The translations under genes were made by a program, and so were the position numbers. The notes below the pieces were generated by a model. It worked only from the letters and a program-made list of their open reading frames with translations, was not told the origin of the DNA and ran no database searches. DNA of 64,000 nucleotides from positions 248,001 through 312,000 of the forward strand of contig JADJXA010000003.1 in assembly GCA_016716065.1 (NCBI GenBank), in the 5' to 3' direction. This stretch comes from Candidatus Leptovillus gracilis. GTDB lineage: Bacteria; Chloroflexota; Anaerolineae; Promineifilales; Promineifilaceae. Shown piece after piece: positions 42,386 through 49,823 of this stretch; positions within the stretch are counted from its first letter, which is position 1, and the number at the start of each line of letters is the position of its first letter.

Positions 42386-42530
42386 TGTTCCTCCTGGTAT
42401 TGCGTCATGTGCAGCATGATTGTTTCCATGACCTGCCGCCAGACAGCCGGCCCAACGGCCGTTCCCTTATCACCCGTGCGCCGCAGAAGTAGTTGTCCAC
42501 GTCTAGCTCCCAGACGTGCTGACTCATTCA
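42382..42530 (-). other. Short open frame ending at the Gfo/Idh start (possible gene remnant)
   Basis: A frame overlapping the GT4 stop ends with TGA inside the Gfo/Idh ATG (ATGA). It encodes a protein-like tail (GDKGTAVGPAVWRQVMETIM and on). It has no clear start of its own. It may be the 3' remnant of a deleted gene, or chance. Confidence 0.25.
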
Positions 42531-43769
42531 ACCAACCAATCCCAATAATGCTTGCAGGCAGCGCTGCAAGGTCTGGTAAGAATAATGCTGTAAAGCTATA
42601 CGGTAGTTATGTTCGGCCATTTTCGCTGCTTGATGGGGATTGTCTAGAAGGTGGTTAACGGCCGTTACCACTTCATTCGTCAGATACTCGTCAAATTCCA
42701 CTACCCGGAATCCCTTCGGGCCAATGTCCGCAGCATAGACGTCGTAGCGCTGCACCAGCAGCGGCTTGCGGAAGTAAATCGCCTCCAGGAAGGCGTTGCC
42801 GAAGCCTTCGATGAGCGAGGGGTAGGTGACAAAATCGGCGTGGGGGTAGACGTCGGCCAGGCTGTAGCGGGAACGGCCGTCGGGCAATATCCCCCGCTCG
42901 TCGCCGATAATGTCGCCGACAAACAAGACCGGCGCGCCCATCAGCTCTGCGTATTGACGCAGCCGCTGTTCGTAAGCGTCCCCCTCGTCGCCGCTGGCGT
43001 GGGAGATGACCAGCCGCGCCTTGCGCCCCAGGCGGGAAACTAACTCGATGGCATGTTCGATCCCCTTGCGCGAGATGACCCGCGTCGGCTGCAAAATCAG
43101 CAGTTCATCGTCGGCCAGCCCCAAATCGCGGCGGACGTTGGCGGCGTAGCCATCCGGGGCGGGCGGTGGCGTGGCAAAATCCATCACGTTGGGCACAAGC
43201 CTGGCATTGAGGCCGCGCCGCCAGGCCAACTGCCGCTGCGCCAGGCTGTTGATGACCACGTGCTGAATCGAGGGCAAATCGGGCGGGAAAGCGGCGCTGA
43301 GATAGTCGCCCACGCCGTTGACCAGGAAGCGCTTACGCTCCCAGGCCAGGTCGTGGTATTGGGCGATGGTCGGAATACCCGTCTCTGCAATCAGGTCGGT
43401 GATGGCCAGGGCCAGGGGGATGTTGAGCGGGATGGCCAGCACGTTTTGCGGGATGAGCAGGTCCAGGTTGAAGGCGCGGACAAATTGATGCAGTTGGGCA
43501 TGGAAGTAGGCGCGCCATTGTTGAATCCAGGCGGTTTCCTGCAGCGTGCGCGTGGGGCGGCTGAAGAGGGCCTGGTGGGTGGCCAGCATCTCCGGTTCCT
43601 GGTAGAAGGCGGCGGGCACAACAAAGGAGCGGTCGGCCGGCCGGTCACACTGCCCGGCAAAGTAGCAGCAGGTGTGCCCCATCGCTTCCAGAATGGCCGC
43701 CCACTTAGCCACTTCCAACGAAACGCCGTCGGTCCCGGCAAAACGAAAAGAGATAAAGCCGATGTTCAT
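42528..43769 (-). CDS. GT4-family glycosyltransferase (possible glucosylglycerate-linked)
   Basis: A 413-residue GT-B enzyme. The N-terminus ISFRFAGTDGVSLEVAKWA has the acceptor-side glycine loop. The C-terminal donor site shows LQPTRVISRKGIEHAIELV near residue 230 and the EX7E-type motif VTYPSLIEGFGNAFLEAIYF near 316. The start overlaps the PIN toxin stop by ATGA. The N-terminal pattern reminds me of mannosylglucosylglycerate synthases, and a GH13_18 phosphorylase of the glucosylglycerate type lies just upstream, but this assignment is tentative. Confidence 0.85.
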   Translation of the reverse strand: MNIGFISFRFAGTDGVSLEVAKWAAILEAMGHTCCYFAGQCDRPADRSFVVPAAFYQEPEMLATHQALFSRPTRTLQETAWIQQWRAYFHAQLHQFVRAFNLDLLIPQNVLAIPLNIPLALAITDLIAETGIPTIAQYHDLAWERKRFLVNGVGDYLSAAFPPDLPSIQHVVINSLAQRQLAWRRGLNARLVPNVMDFATPPPAPDGYAANVRRDLGLADDELLILQPTRVISRKGIEHAIELVSRLGRKARLVISHASGDEGDAYEQRLRQYAELMGAPVLFVGDIIGDERGILPDGRSRYSLADVYPHADFVTYPSLIEGFGNAFLEAIYFRKPLLVQRYDVYAADIGPKGFRVVEFDEYLTNEVVTAVNHLLDNPHQAAKMAEHNYRIALQHYSYQTLQRCLQALLGLVG

Positions 43770-44230
43770 GTCTTCTCGTTCGGGTTTTCACTGAACAACC
43801 CCCCAGCGGTCGCGGCCAAGATCAGATTATTGTCTGCACACAGAAATCGCACTTGAGGCATATTAGCTGATACCAACAAACGATTGGTAAGTATGGCCGA
43901 GGCTAATTGAACAGCATCGTTTGCCCGTAAAGGGTATTTTTCTAGAAGATGTCGAGACAGGTTGATAACGTCTAGCGTCAGCTCAACATATTTGTAGGTT
44001 CTGCTGCTATCATCATGAAAAAGATCAACATTTAGGTTGTATTGGGCGAGGGTGACAGATTGGTCGCGGAGACGGCGGGCAAATGCGCTGAAGGCTTCAG
44101 GCATCGTCAACCGGCTGGTGATGAAAAGGTGATCCTCTTTTGAGTCGAAGAGGCTCTGCACCCATTCGCTGCCTGTTTCTGTGACGTATCGCTTAATTAA
44201 GGCGCTGGTGTCTAGATAATAGGTCGTCAT
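43766..44230 (-). CDS. PIN-domain ribonuclease toxin (VapC-like)
   Basis: A 154-residue PIN domain. Acidic metal ligands are visible: Asp in YYLDTSALIKRYV near residue 7, Glu in LTMPEAFSAFARRL near 45, and Asp in LRANDAVQLASAIL near 102 with a later aspartate (ADNN) near 132. It would cleave RNA when free of its antitoxin. It overlaps the antitoxin gene upstream and the glycosyltransferase gene downstream, both by ATGA. Confidence 0.87.
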   Translation of the reverse strand: MTTYYLDTSALIKRYVTETGSEWVQSLFDSKEDHLFITSRLTMPEAFSAFARRLRDQSVTLAQYNLNVDLFHDDSSRTYKYVELTLDVINLSRHLLEKYPLRANDAVQLASAILTNRLLVSANMPQVRFLCADNNLILAATAGGLFSENPNEKT

Positions 44231-44523
44231 GCTTCATCTCGTTCGGCAATGATGACATCCGATAATGAACCGGCCAGGCCATAAGCGTCAGCAACTTCGC
44301 GCCTATCTTTATCAGAAATTAGCGCAGGCTCACGTTCACGGATGATAGCTGGCTGCACCAACCCGGCCTGTACCAGGATTTGATACGCTTTTTCCGCATC
44401 GCGTTTGCTCTCATCTCCTGCCTCTATAATCTGAATTTCAAGTCGCGTGTGTTCTGGGAAATTCAAGGGAGACAACGGCCTTAACATCCCTTTTTCATAC
44501 ACAACAGCAATGCTTCTTTCCAT
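44227..44523 (-). CDS. Antitoxin of the PIN-domain system (DUF104-like N-terminus)
   Basis: A 98-residue protein whose first 32 residues (IAVVYEKGMLRPLSPLNFPE) match the small beta-sheet AF2212/DUF104 antitoxin type. The remainder is charged and helical, suited to wrapping the toxin. It ends in the ATGA overlap with the toxin gene, the usual antitoxin-first order. It probably autoregulates the operon. Confidence 0.78.
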   Translation of the reverse strand: MERSIAVVYEKGMLRPLSPLNFPEHTRLEIQIIEAGDESKRDAEKAYQILVQAGLVQPAIIREREPALISDKDRREVADAYGLAGSLSDVIIAERDEA

Positions 44524-44580
44524 TCCGCAACCTCCATCAAGCCTATTTTCTGACTATTATAACCGGTTTTACTTGATCAC

Positions 44581-46290
44581 TTATGTCGGCCGCAGCCAGA
44601 AAACCTGGTACGGGTGTAAGGTGAGGGAGAGATAACGGCCGTTACCCCCCACCTCTCTCCCCCCAACCACATCCCACAACGGCCTGGTTAATTCGAGCGG
44701 GCGCAAATCAATCGAGACACTCTGCCTTTGGTTAGTCACATTATGCAGGCAGAGAACGGCCTCACGGCCGTTTCCTGCCACCCGAACCAGACAAAACAGG
44801 GCCGGGTCCAGGAATAATATTTGCTGTTCCGCTGCCGGGTCAAAAACGGCCGTTTGCCCCCGCACCCGCAGCAGATGGCGGTACTGTTGAAATACCCGCT
44901 GCCGCAGCGACAGTGGATCGGCCAATTCCCGCTCCAGGTCCGCCCGCGCCAGCTTCTGCCGGTTGACAGCCCGGTTGTAGCCCAACTGCGCCACACCCTC
45001 CGGCCAGCCTCGCGAACCGAAGAGGCTGTGGAAATAAATGCCGGGCACGCCGCGCAGCGCCAGCATCATCGCCTGGGCGGCCATGAAACGCCGCGCCACC
45101 AGCTCCACATCTTCCTGCACTCCCGGTATGCCCAGGGCATCCAGGTAGTTGACGTTCAGCTCATACGGGCTGACGCTGCCGTCCGGCTGGTGGCGGTTGG
45201 AGACAAAGCCGCCCAACGCTTCTACCCGCGCCGCCAGCGCCCCGATTTGCCCCTCGCTGAGGAAGCCGCGCGCCGGGGTCAGGCCAATGCCGTCGTGGGA
45301 GGCCAGGAAGTTAAAGAAGGTGGTGCGTGGGCCGGGAAGCCGCAGCCCATCGGCCCATTGGGAGAGGGCGCTGGCGTCTCCCTGGTGGAAGGTGTGGAGC
45401 GTCAGCGGTGGCAGGGAGAAGTTGTACACCATCTGGGCCTCGTTACGGCCGTCGCCAAAATAAGAGATATTTTCCTCATGAGGCACGTTGGTTTCGGTAA
45501 TCAGAATGACGTGGGGGGCTGCCTCGTCCAGCAGGGCGCGCATCAGTTGGATGATCTGATGGGTCTGCGGCAGGTGGAGGCAGCGCGTGCCGACCTCCTT
45601 CCACATAAAGGCGATGGCGTCCAGGCGGATGAATTCCGCCCCCTGGCTGACGTAGAAGAGCAACGTCTCCAGTACCTCCAGCAGCACGTCGGGGTTGCGG
45701 TAGTTCAGGTCAATCTGGTCGGGGCTAAAGGTAGTCCAGACGTGTTTGCGGCCAACGGCCGTTTCCACTTCTGTCAGTAAGGGTAAGGCGCGGGGACGGA
45801 AAACGGTTGATAAATCGGTCGTCGGCTCCACCACAGTGAAATAGTCGCGGTATCTTGGTTCGTCACGCAAAAAGCCCTGGAACCAGGCGCTCTCGGCTGA
45901 GATGTGATTGATCACGGCGTCGAACATCAGGCGGAACTGCTGTCCCAGCCGGGCTACATCCATCCAATCGCCTAAATCGGGTCGCACCTGCTGATAATCA
46001 ATCACGGAGAAACCATCGTCGGAAGAGTAAGGATAGAAGGGCAGCAGGTGGATGGCGCTGACCACGGCCTGCAAATGCGCTTGACAGAAGTCGGTCAGGA
46101 TGGGGAGGAACGGCTTGCCCGCCTCACCCACCTGATCGGCATAGGTGATGAGGATGGCGTCTCGGGCGGTGAGAACGGCCGTTGTCACCTCTGGCAGCCG
46201 CTTCCGATACCCCGCCATCAATGCCTCTACTCGCCCAAATGTTTCTCGCCCCACCTCCTCACCATAAATCTCTTGCAACAGTGCCAGCAT
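44581..46290 (-). CDS. GH13_18 sugar phosphorylase (glucosylglycerate/sucrose phosphorylase-like)
   Basis: A 569-residue alpha-amylase-superfamily enzyme. Motifs: LLPFYPYSSDDGFSVIDYQQ near residue 82, nucleophile region FIRLDAIAFMWKE near 237, acid/base ILITETNVPHEEN near 282, and transition-state Asp in FLASHDGIGLTPA near 349. The PYSSDDGFSV form is typical of the YcjM-like glucosylglycerate phosphorylase group rather than classical sucrose phosphorylase. It would split an imported alpha-glucoside with phosphate to glucose-1-phosphate. It follows the ABC importer genes and probably handles what they take up. Confidence 0.9.
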   Translation of the reverse strand: MLALLQEIYGEEVGRETFGRVEALMAGYRKRLPEVTTAVLTARDAILITYADQVGEAGKPFLPILTDFCQAHLQAVVSAIHLLPFYPYSSDDGFSVIDYQQVRPDLGDWMDVARLGQQFRLMFDAVINHISAESAWFQGFLRDEPRYRDYFTVVEPTTDLSTVFRPRALPLLTEVETAVGRKHVWTTFSPDQIDLNYRNPDVLLEVLETLLFYVSQGAEFIRLDAIAFMWKEVGTRCLHLPQTHQIIQLMRALLDEAAPHVILITETNVPHEENISYFGDGRNEAQMVYNFSLPPLTLHTFHQGDASALSQWADGLRLPGPRTTFFNFLASHDGIGLTPARGFLSEGQIGALAARVEALGGFVSNRHQPDGSVSPYELNVNYLDALGIPGVQEDVELVARRFMAAQAMMLALRGVPGIYFHSLFGSRGWPEGVAQLGYNRAVNRQKLARADLERELADPLSLRQRVFQQYRHLLRVRGQTAVFDPAAEQQILFLDPALFCLVRVAGNGREAVLCLHNVTNQRQSVSIDLRPLELTRPLWDVVGGREVGGNGRYLSLTLHPYQVFWLRPT

Positions 46291-46368
46291 AGTCCGTTAC
46301 CCGTTATCCGTTATTCGTTATCCGTCGTCCGTTATCCGTATACAGCTTACGGCTTATGGATCACGGTT
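46291..46368. repeat. Periodic TCCGTTA repeat between importer ATPase and phosphorylase
   Basis: The words CCGTTACCCGTTATCCGTTA, TTCGTTATCCG, TCGTCCGTTATCCG follow one another across about 75 bases. Same class as the other intergenic word-repeats. Confidence 0.65.
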
Positions 46369-47460
46369 TCACCCATACAACACCCGTCCACTCTCCGGGT
46401 CTACCCAGCGAATCTTATCCGCCGGGAAGCGTAAATAGACCGTTTCCCCCGGTGTGACCTGGAACGTGGGGTGGGTGGCTACTTTCACCGTGTCCTGGCC
46501 AATCTCTACCGTCAGCAAATTTTGCGAACCAAGCGGTTCTACAACTAACACCTCTACCGGTAGGGAATCGGCCGCTGGTTCGGCCAGCGTTTCCATATTT
46601 TCGGCGCGGATGCCCAGAATGATACGACGGCCGTCCCACCGCGTTAACTCTGCCTGCATCGCCGCTTCCGGCGTTAAGTGGAAATCGTCGATGCTCACCT
46701 GCACCTGCCCATTGTGCCGCTGTACCTGTCCCGCCATAAAATTCATCGGCGGGTTGCCGATGAAACTGCCCACAAACAAGTTGACGGGCAAATCATATAC
46801 CGTATTGGGATGGTCGAACTGCTGGATGATGCCATCCTTCATCACCGCAATACGATCGCCCATGCTCAATGCCTCAATCTGATCGTGGGTAACGTAAATC
46901 GTCGTCGCCCCAATTTCGCGCAGCAACTTCTTGAGTTCGGCGCGCATCTCCAGGCGCAGCAGCGCATCCAGGTTACTCAACGGCTCATCCATCAGCAAGA
47001 TTTGGCCTTCCATGGCGATGGCCCGAGCCACGGCCACGCGTTGCCGCTGCCCGCCGCTCATCTTATTCGGGTAGCGGTCCAGCATTTCCTCGATGTGCAG
47101 CAGTTCGGCTGCGCGCCCCACCCGCCGTTCGATTTCCTTTTTTTCCAGTTTGTTCATCTTCAGGCCAAAGGCGATGTTGTCATACACCTTCATGTGCGGA
47201 AAGATGGCATAGCTCTGGAAAACCATGGAAATATGCCGTTCGCGTGGGGGCAGGTAAGTCACATCATGGCCGCCAATGCTGATGCGCCCTTCATCGGCCA
47301 TGCCCAGCCCGGCAATCGCTCGCAGCAGCGTCGTTTTGCCACAGCCGGACGGCCCCAACAGCACCACAAACTCCTGGTCTTCCACCGTCAGGGAGACGTT
47401 ATCAACAGCCACAAAGTCATCAAAGCGTTTGGTTACGTTCTCAATTAATATCTCTGCCAT
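46369..47460 (-). CDS. Carbohydrate ABC transporter ATP-binding protein (MsmK/UgpC type)
   Basis: Start at ATG 47460 (MAEILIENVTKRFDDFVAV); 363 residues. Walker A GPSGCGKTTLLRAIAG near residue 37, signature MSGGQRQRVAVARAIA near 132 and Walker B ILLMDEPLSNLDA near 153, followed by a C-terminal TOBE/OB regulatory domain. It energises the MalF/MalG-like pair upstream. Members of this group can serve more than one importer. Confidence 0.95.
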   Translation of the reverse strand: MAEILIENVTKRFDDFVAVDNVSLTVEDQEFVVLLGPSGCGKTTLLRAIAGLGMADEGRISIGGHDVTYLPPRERHISMVFQSYAIFPHMKVYDNIAFGLKMNKLEKKEIERRVGRAAELLHIEEMLDRYPNKMSGGQRQRVAVARAIAMEGQILLMDEPLSNLDALLRLEMRAELKKLLREIGATTIYVTHDQIEALSMGDRIAVMKDGIIQQFDHPNTVYDLPVNLFVGSFIGNPPMNFMAGQVQRHNGQVQVSIDDFHLTPEAAMQAELTRWDGRRIILGIRAENMETLAEPAADSLPVEVLVVEPLGSQNLLTVEIGQDTVKVATHPTFQVTPGETVYLRFPADKIRWVDPESGRVLYG

Positions 47461-47468
47461 AGAATTAC

Positions 47469-48356
47469 CTATTTCGTCACCTGCCCCCACATGTTGAACA
47501 GATAGCGGCGAATAAAAAAGATGAAAATCACCGATGGCAGGAGCATGAAGAAGCCCCCGGCAAATTTGTACGGTTCCGACGACTGCCCCAGGGAGTTGAG
47601 GACTTGGGCGGGCAGGGTGCGGTTTTGGATGGTCAGCACACTGGCGGCGAAGACCTCGTTCCAGGACATGACGAAAGTGAAAATGGCCGCCGCGGCGATG
47701 CCGGGCAGCACCAGGGGCAGCACAACCTGGCGGAACGCCTGGAAAGGGGTGCAGCCGAACACCTGCGCCGCTTCTTCCAATTCATACGGGATACTGGCGA
47801 AGACGCTGCCGATGATCAGGATGGTGGTGGGCAGCGTCAACGCCGTGTGCATCAGGGCCAGACTGTAGACGCTGTCGAAGATGCCCAGGTTGATGAAAAC
47901 GACGGCCAGGGGGATGGCTAATATCACCACCGGAAAGGCGCGCACCGCCAAAATCGAAAGGCGGAAGGAGTCACGTCCGGGGAAGATGTAGCGGGAGATG
48001 GCGTAACCGGCCGGAGCCGCGATAATGGTTGAGAGGACCAGGGTAATAACGGCTACAATGATGCTGTTGATGATGCCAGACATGATACCGCTGGAATTCA
48101 AAAAGAAGCGCATCGTCTCGGTGGAGAAGGGGATGAAGGGCAGGACGCCTTTGGGAAAGGCGCGCACCTCTTCGCGGGTGGTCAGGGCCATCGAAGCAAT
48201 AAAGTAAATGGGGACCAACACCCAGAGGGAGATGAGGATAGCCACCACATAGGTCAGCCCCCGGTTCAGCTTTTGGCGACGTATCATGCGCCGGTGGATG
48301 GCCTGGACTTCGGCGCTGGCTTGCACGGCCGTTACTCCTGACTGTTCACTCATCAT
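47469..48356 (-). CDS. Carbohydrate ABC transporter permease (MalG type)
   Basis: A 295-residue permease with about six transmembrane helices. The EAA coupling loop reads YELEEAAQVFGCTPFQAFRQ near residue 195. Its start overlaps the stop of the MalF-like gene (ATGA). An N-terminal cytoplasmic segment of about 35 residues precedes the first helix. Confidence 0.94.
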   Translation of the reverse strand: MMSEQSGVTAVQASAEVQAIHRRMIRRQKLNRGLTYVVAILISLWVLVPIYFIASMALTTREEVRAFPKGVLPFIPFSTETMRFFLNSSGIMSGIINSIIVAVITLVLSTIIAAPAGYAISRYIFPGRDSFRLSILAVRAFPVVILAIPLAVVFINLGIFDSVYSLALMHTALTLPTTILIIGSVFASIPYELEEAAQVFGCTPFQAFRQVVLPLVLPGIAAAAIFTFVMSWNEVFAASVLTIQNRTLPAQVLNSLGQSSEPYKFAGGFFMLLPSVIFIFFIRRYLFNMWGQVTK

Positions 48357-49744
48357 TCCATCGCCTCCTCTTGGGTGCGCAGCATCCGCAAATAAATAAT
48401 GGCGCTCACCATCGAAAGCAGCAAGATAAAGCTGGCATAAGCTGCCGCCACGTTCGGATTACGCAAATCGTTATACTGCCGGTAGGTTTCATTAGCCAAC
48501 ACTGTCACCACGTCACCGCCGCTGAGGGCCACGACCACGGCGAACACTTGCAGCGCCAAAATCGTGCGTAGAATCAAGGCTACCTGCAAGCTGGGGCGCA
48601 GCATGGGCAAGATGACGTGGCGCACCCGCTGCCACAACGTCGCCCCAAATACCTCGGCCGCCTCCAACACCTCGTCAGAAATCGCCTGCAAGCCGGAGAC
48701 GACGATCACCATCACCAGCGCCGTGGCTCGCCACACCTCCGCCAGGCAAATGGCCACAATAATCCAGGGGAGTGTATTAGCCGATAGGAAGGTTATCGGA
48801 GAACTGATCAGCCCCAGCCCCATTAAAATCGTATTCAGATAGCCAATTTGGGTGAAAATCGAGAACCAGAGAATGCCGACAGCCAGGTCGGAGACGGCCA
48901 GGGGAATGGCGAAAATGTAAAGGAACATGGTATTGCCCTTCAGCCGCGCCTGCACCACCAGAGCCATAATCACTGCTAGGGCAAACTGGATGGGGATGAT
49001 GATCAGCATCAGTAGAATGGTGGTCGCTATGGCCGGTTTGAAAAAGCGGTCGGTGACCATGCGCTCGATGTATTTGGTAGTAAACTGACCGCTGTCTCCC
49101 CGATCAATGCGCCCGCGCTCGCCCTCGCCAAAGACCTGGATATAGCGAGAAGGGGCCCAACCGGCGGCCAGTTCACCATCCTGCTCCGCCTGGACGAGAT
49201 ACCACACTTCCAGTGTTACCTGGTCTATGATGGTAACGGCCGTTTGCGCCGCTAATTGCCCCAACACTTCGCTGTTGTCATTCGGTTCACTGTACAAACT
49301 GGTCAGCGGGTCGGCCGCCGCGCCAATACGGGTGCGGATAGAGCCGGTCAACGGCGTGCCGTCCGCTGCCTCACTTCGTATGCGGACTCGGGTTTCCGGG
49401 GACCAGCCTGTCATCATACGCCCCGCCTCATCCTCGCCGCTGATCTGGAACCAGAGTTCGATAAGCAGCGTTCGCCTATCCGCCAGCAGTTCCGGCGGGA
49501 TGAAGTTGCCCTGGCGGTCTAGTACCTCCACCTGGCTGCCTTGGGGTAAACGGGCAATCACCGGGCTGTCCTGGTCTGCCTCCTCACGCAGCGTCAGCAG
49601 CGCATTCTGCTCCCAAACCGCCAGACGCAGCGCCTGCACCATCGGCCAGGCAAAAAAGAGCATGAGGTAGATAATTGAAGGCAGGATGAGCAGGTAAGGA
49701 ATCCAGTTAATCCGCCGTTTCCGTTTAATGTTTCCTTCTGTCAC
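48353..49744 (-). CDS. Carbohydrate ABC transporter permease (MalF type) with two SH3-like domains inserted
   Basis: I chose GTG 49744 (MTEGNIKRKRRINWIP), with AAAGGA upstream, because an earlier ATG at 49807 would translate an intergenic repeat. The 463-residue protein has a first membrane helix at about 14-36, then roughly 165 extracytoplasmic residues before the second. That insertion has two bacterial-SH3-like units: LREEADQDSPVIARLPQG near 52 and LYSEPNDNSEVLGQL near 150 with WYLV and GWAPSRYI endings. The rest is ordinary: five more helices and an EAA loop DEVLEAAEVFGATLWQRVRH near 335. MalF has an external P2 domain that docks the binding protein; here the SH3 units may do so. Confidence 0.9.
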   Translation of the reverse strand: MTEGNIKRKRRINWIPYLLILPSIIYLMLFFAWPMVQALRLAVWEQNALLTLREEADQDSPVIARLPQGSQVEVLDRQGNFIPPELLADRRTLLIELWFQISGEDEAGRMMTGWSPETRVRIRSEAADGTPLTGSIRTRIGAAADPLTSLYSEPNDNSEVLGQLAAQTAVTIIDQVTLEVWYLVQAEQDGELAAGWAPSRYIQVFGEGERGRIDRGDSGQFTTKYIERMVTDRFFKPAIATTILLMLIIIPIQFALAVIMALVVQARLKGNTMFLYIFAIPLAVSDLAVGILWFSIFTQIGYLNTILMGLGLISSPITFLSANTLPWIIVAICLAEVWRATALVMVIVVSGLQAISDEVLEAAEVFGATLWQRVRHVILPMLRPSLQVALILRTILALQVFAVVVALSGGDVVTVLANETYRQYNDLRNPNVAAAYASFILLLSMVSAIIYLRMLRTQEEAME

Positions 49745-49823
49745 GATCCAGGGTCCTTTAGAGAGAGTAAACAGTGAACAGTGAGCTGATGACTGCTCAC
49801 TGTTCACTGCTCCTGCTCACTGA
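49745..49823. repeat. Perfect 15-base inverted repeat in the importer operon
   Basis: CAGTGAACAGTGAGC (49772-49786) and GCTCACTGTTCACTG (49795-49809) are exact complements around an 8-base loop, between the binding-protein and MalF-like genes. The hairpin could raise binding-protein mRNA relative to permease mRNA. Confidence 0.75.
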
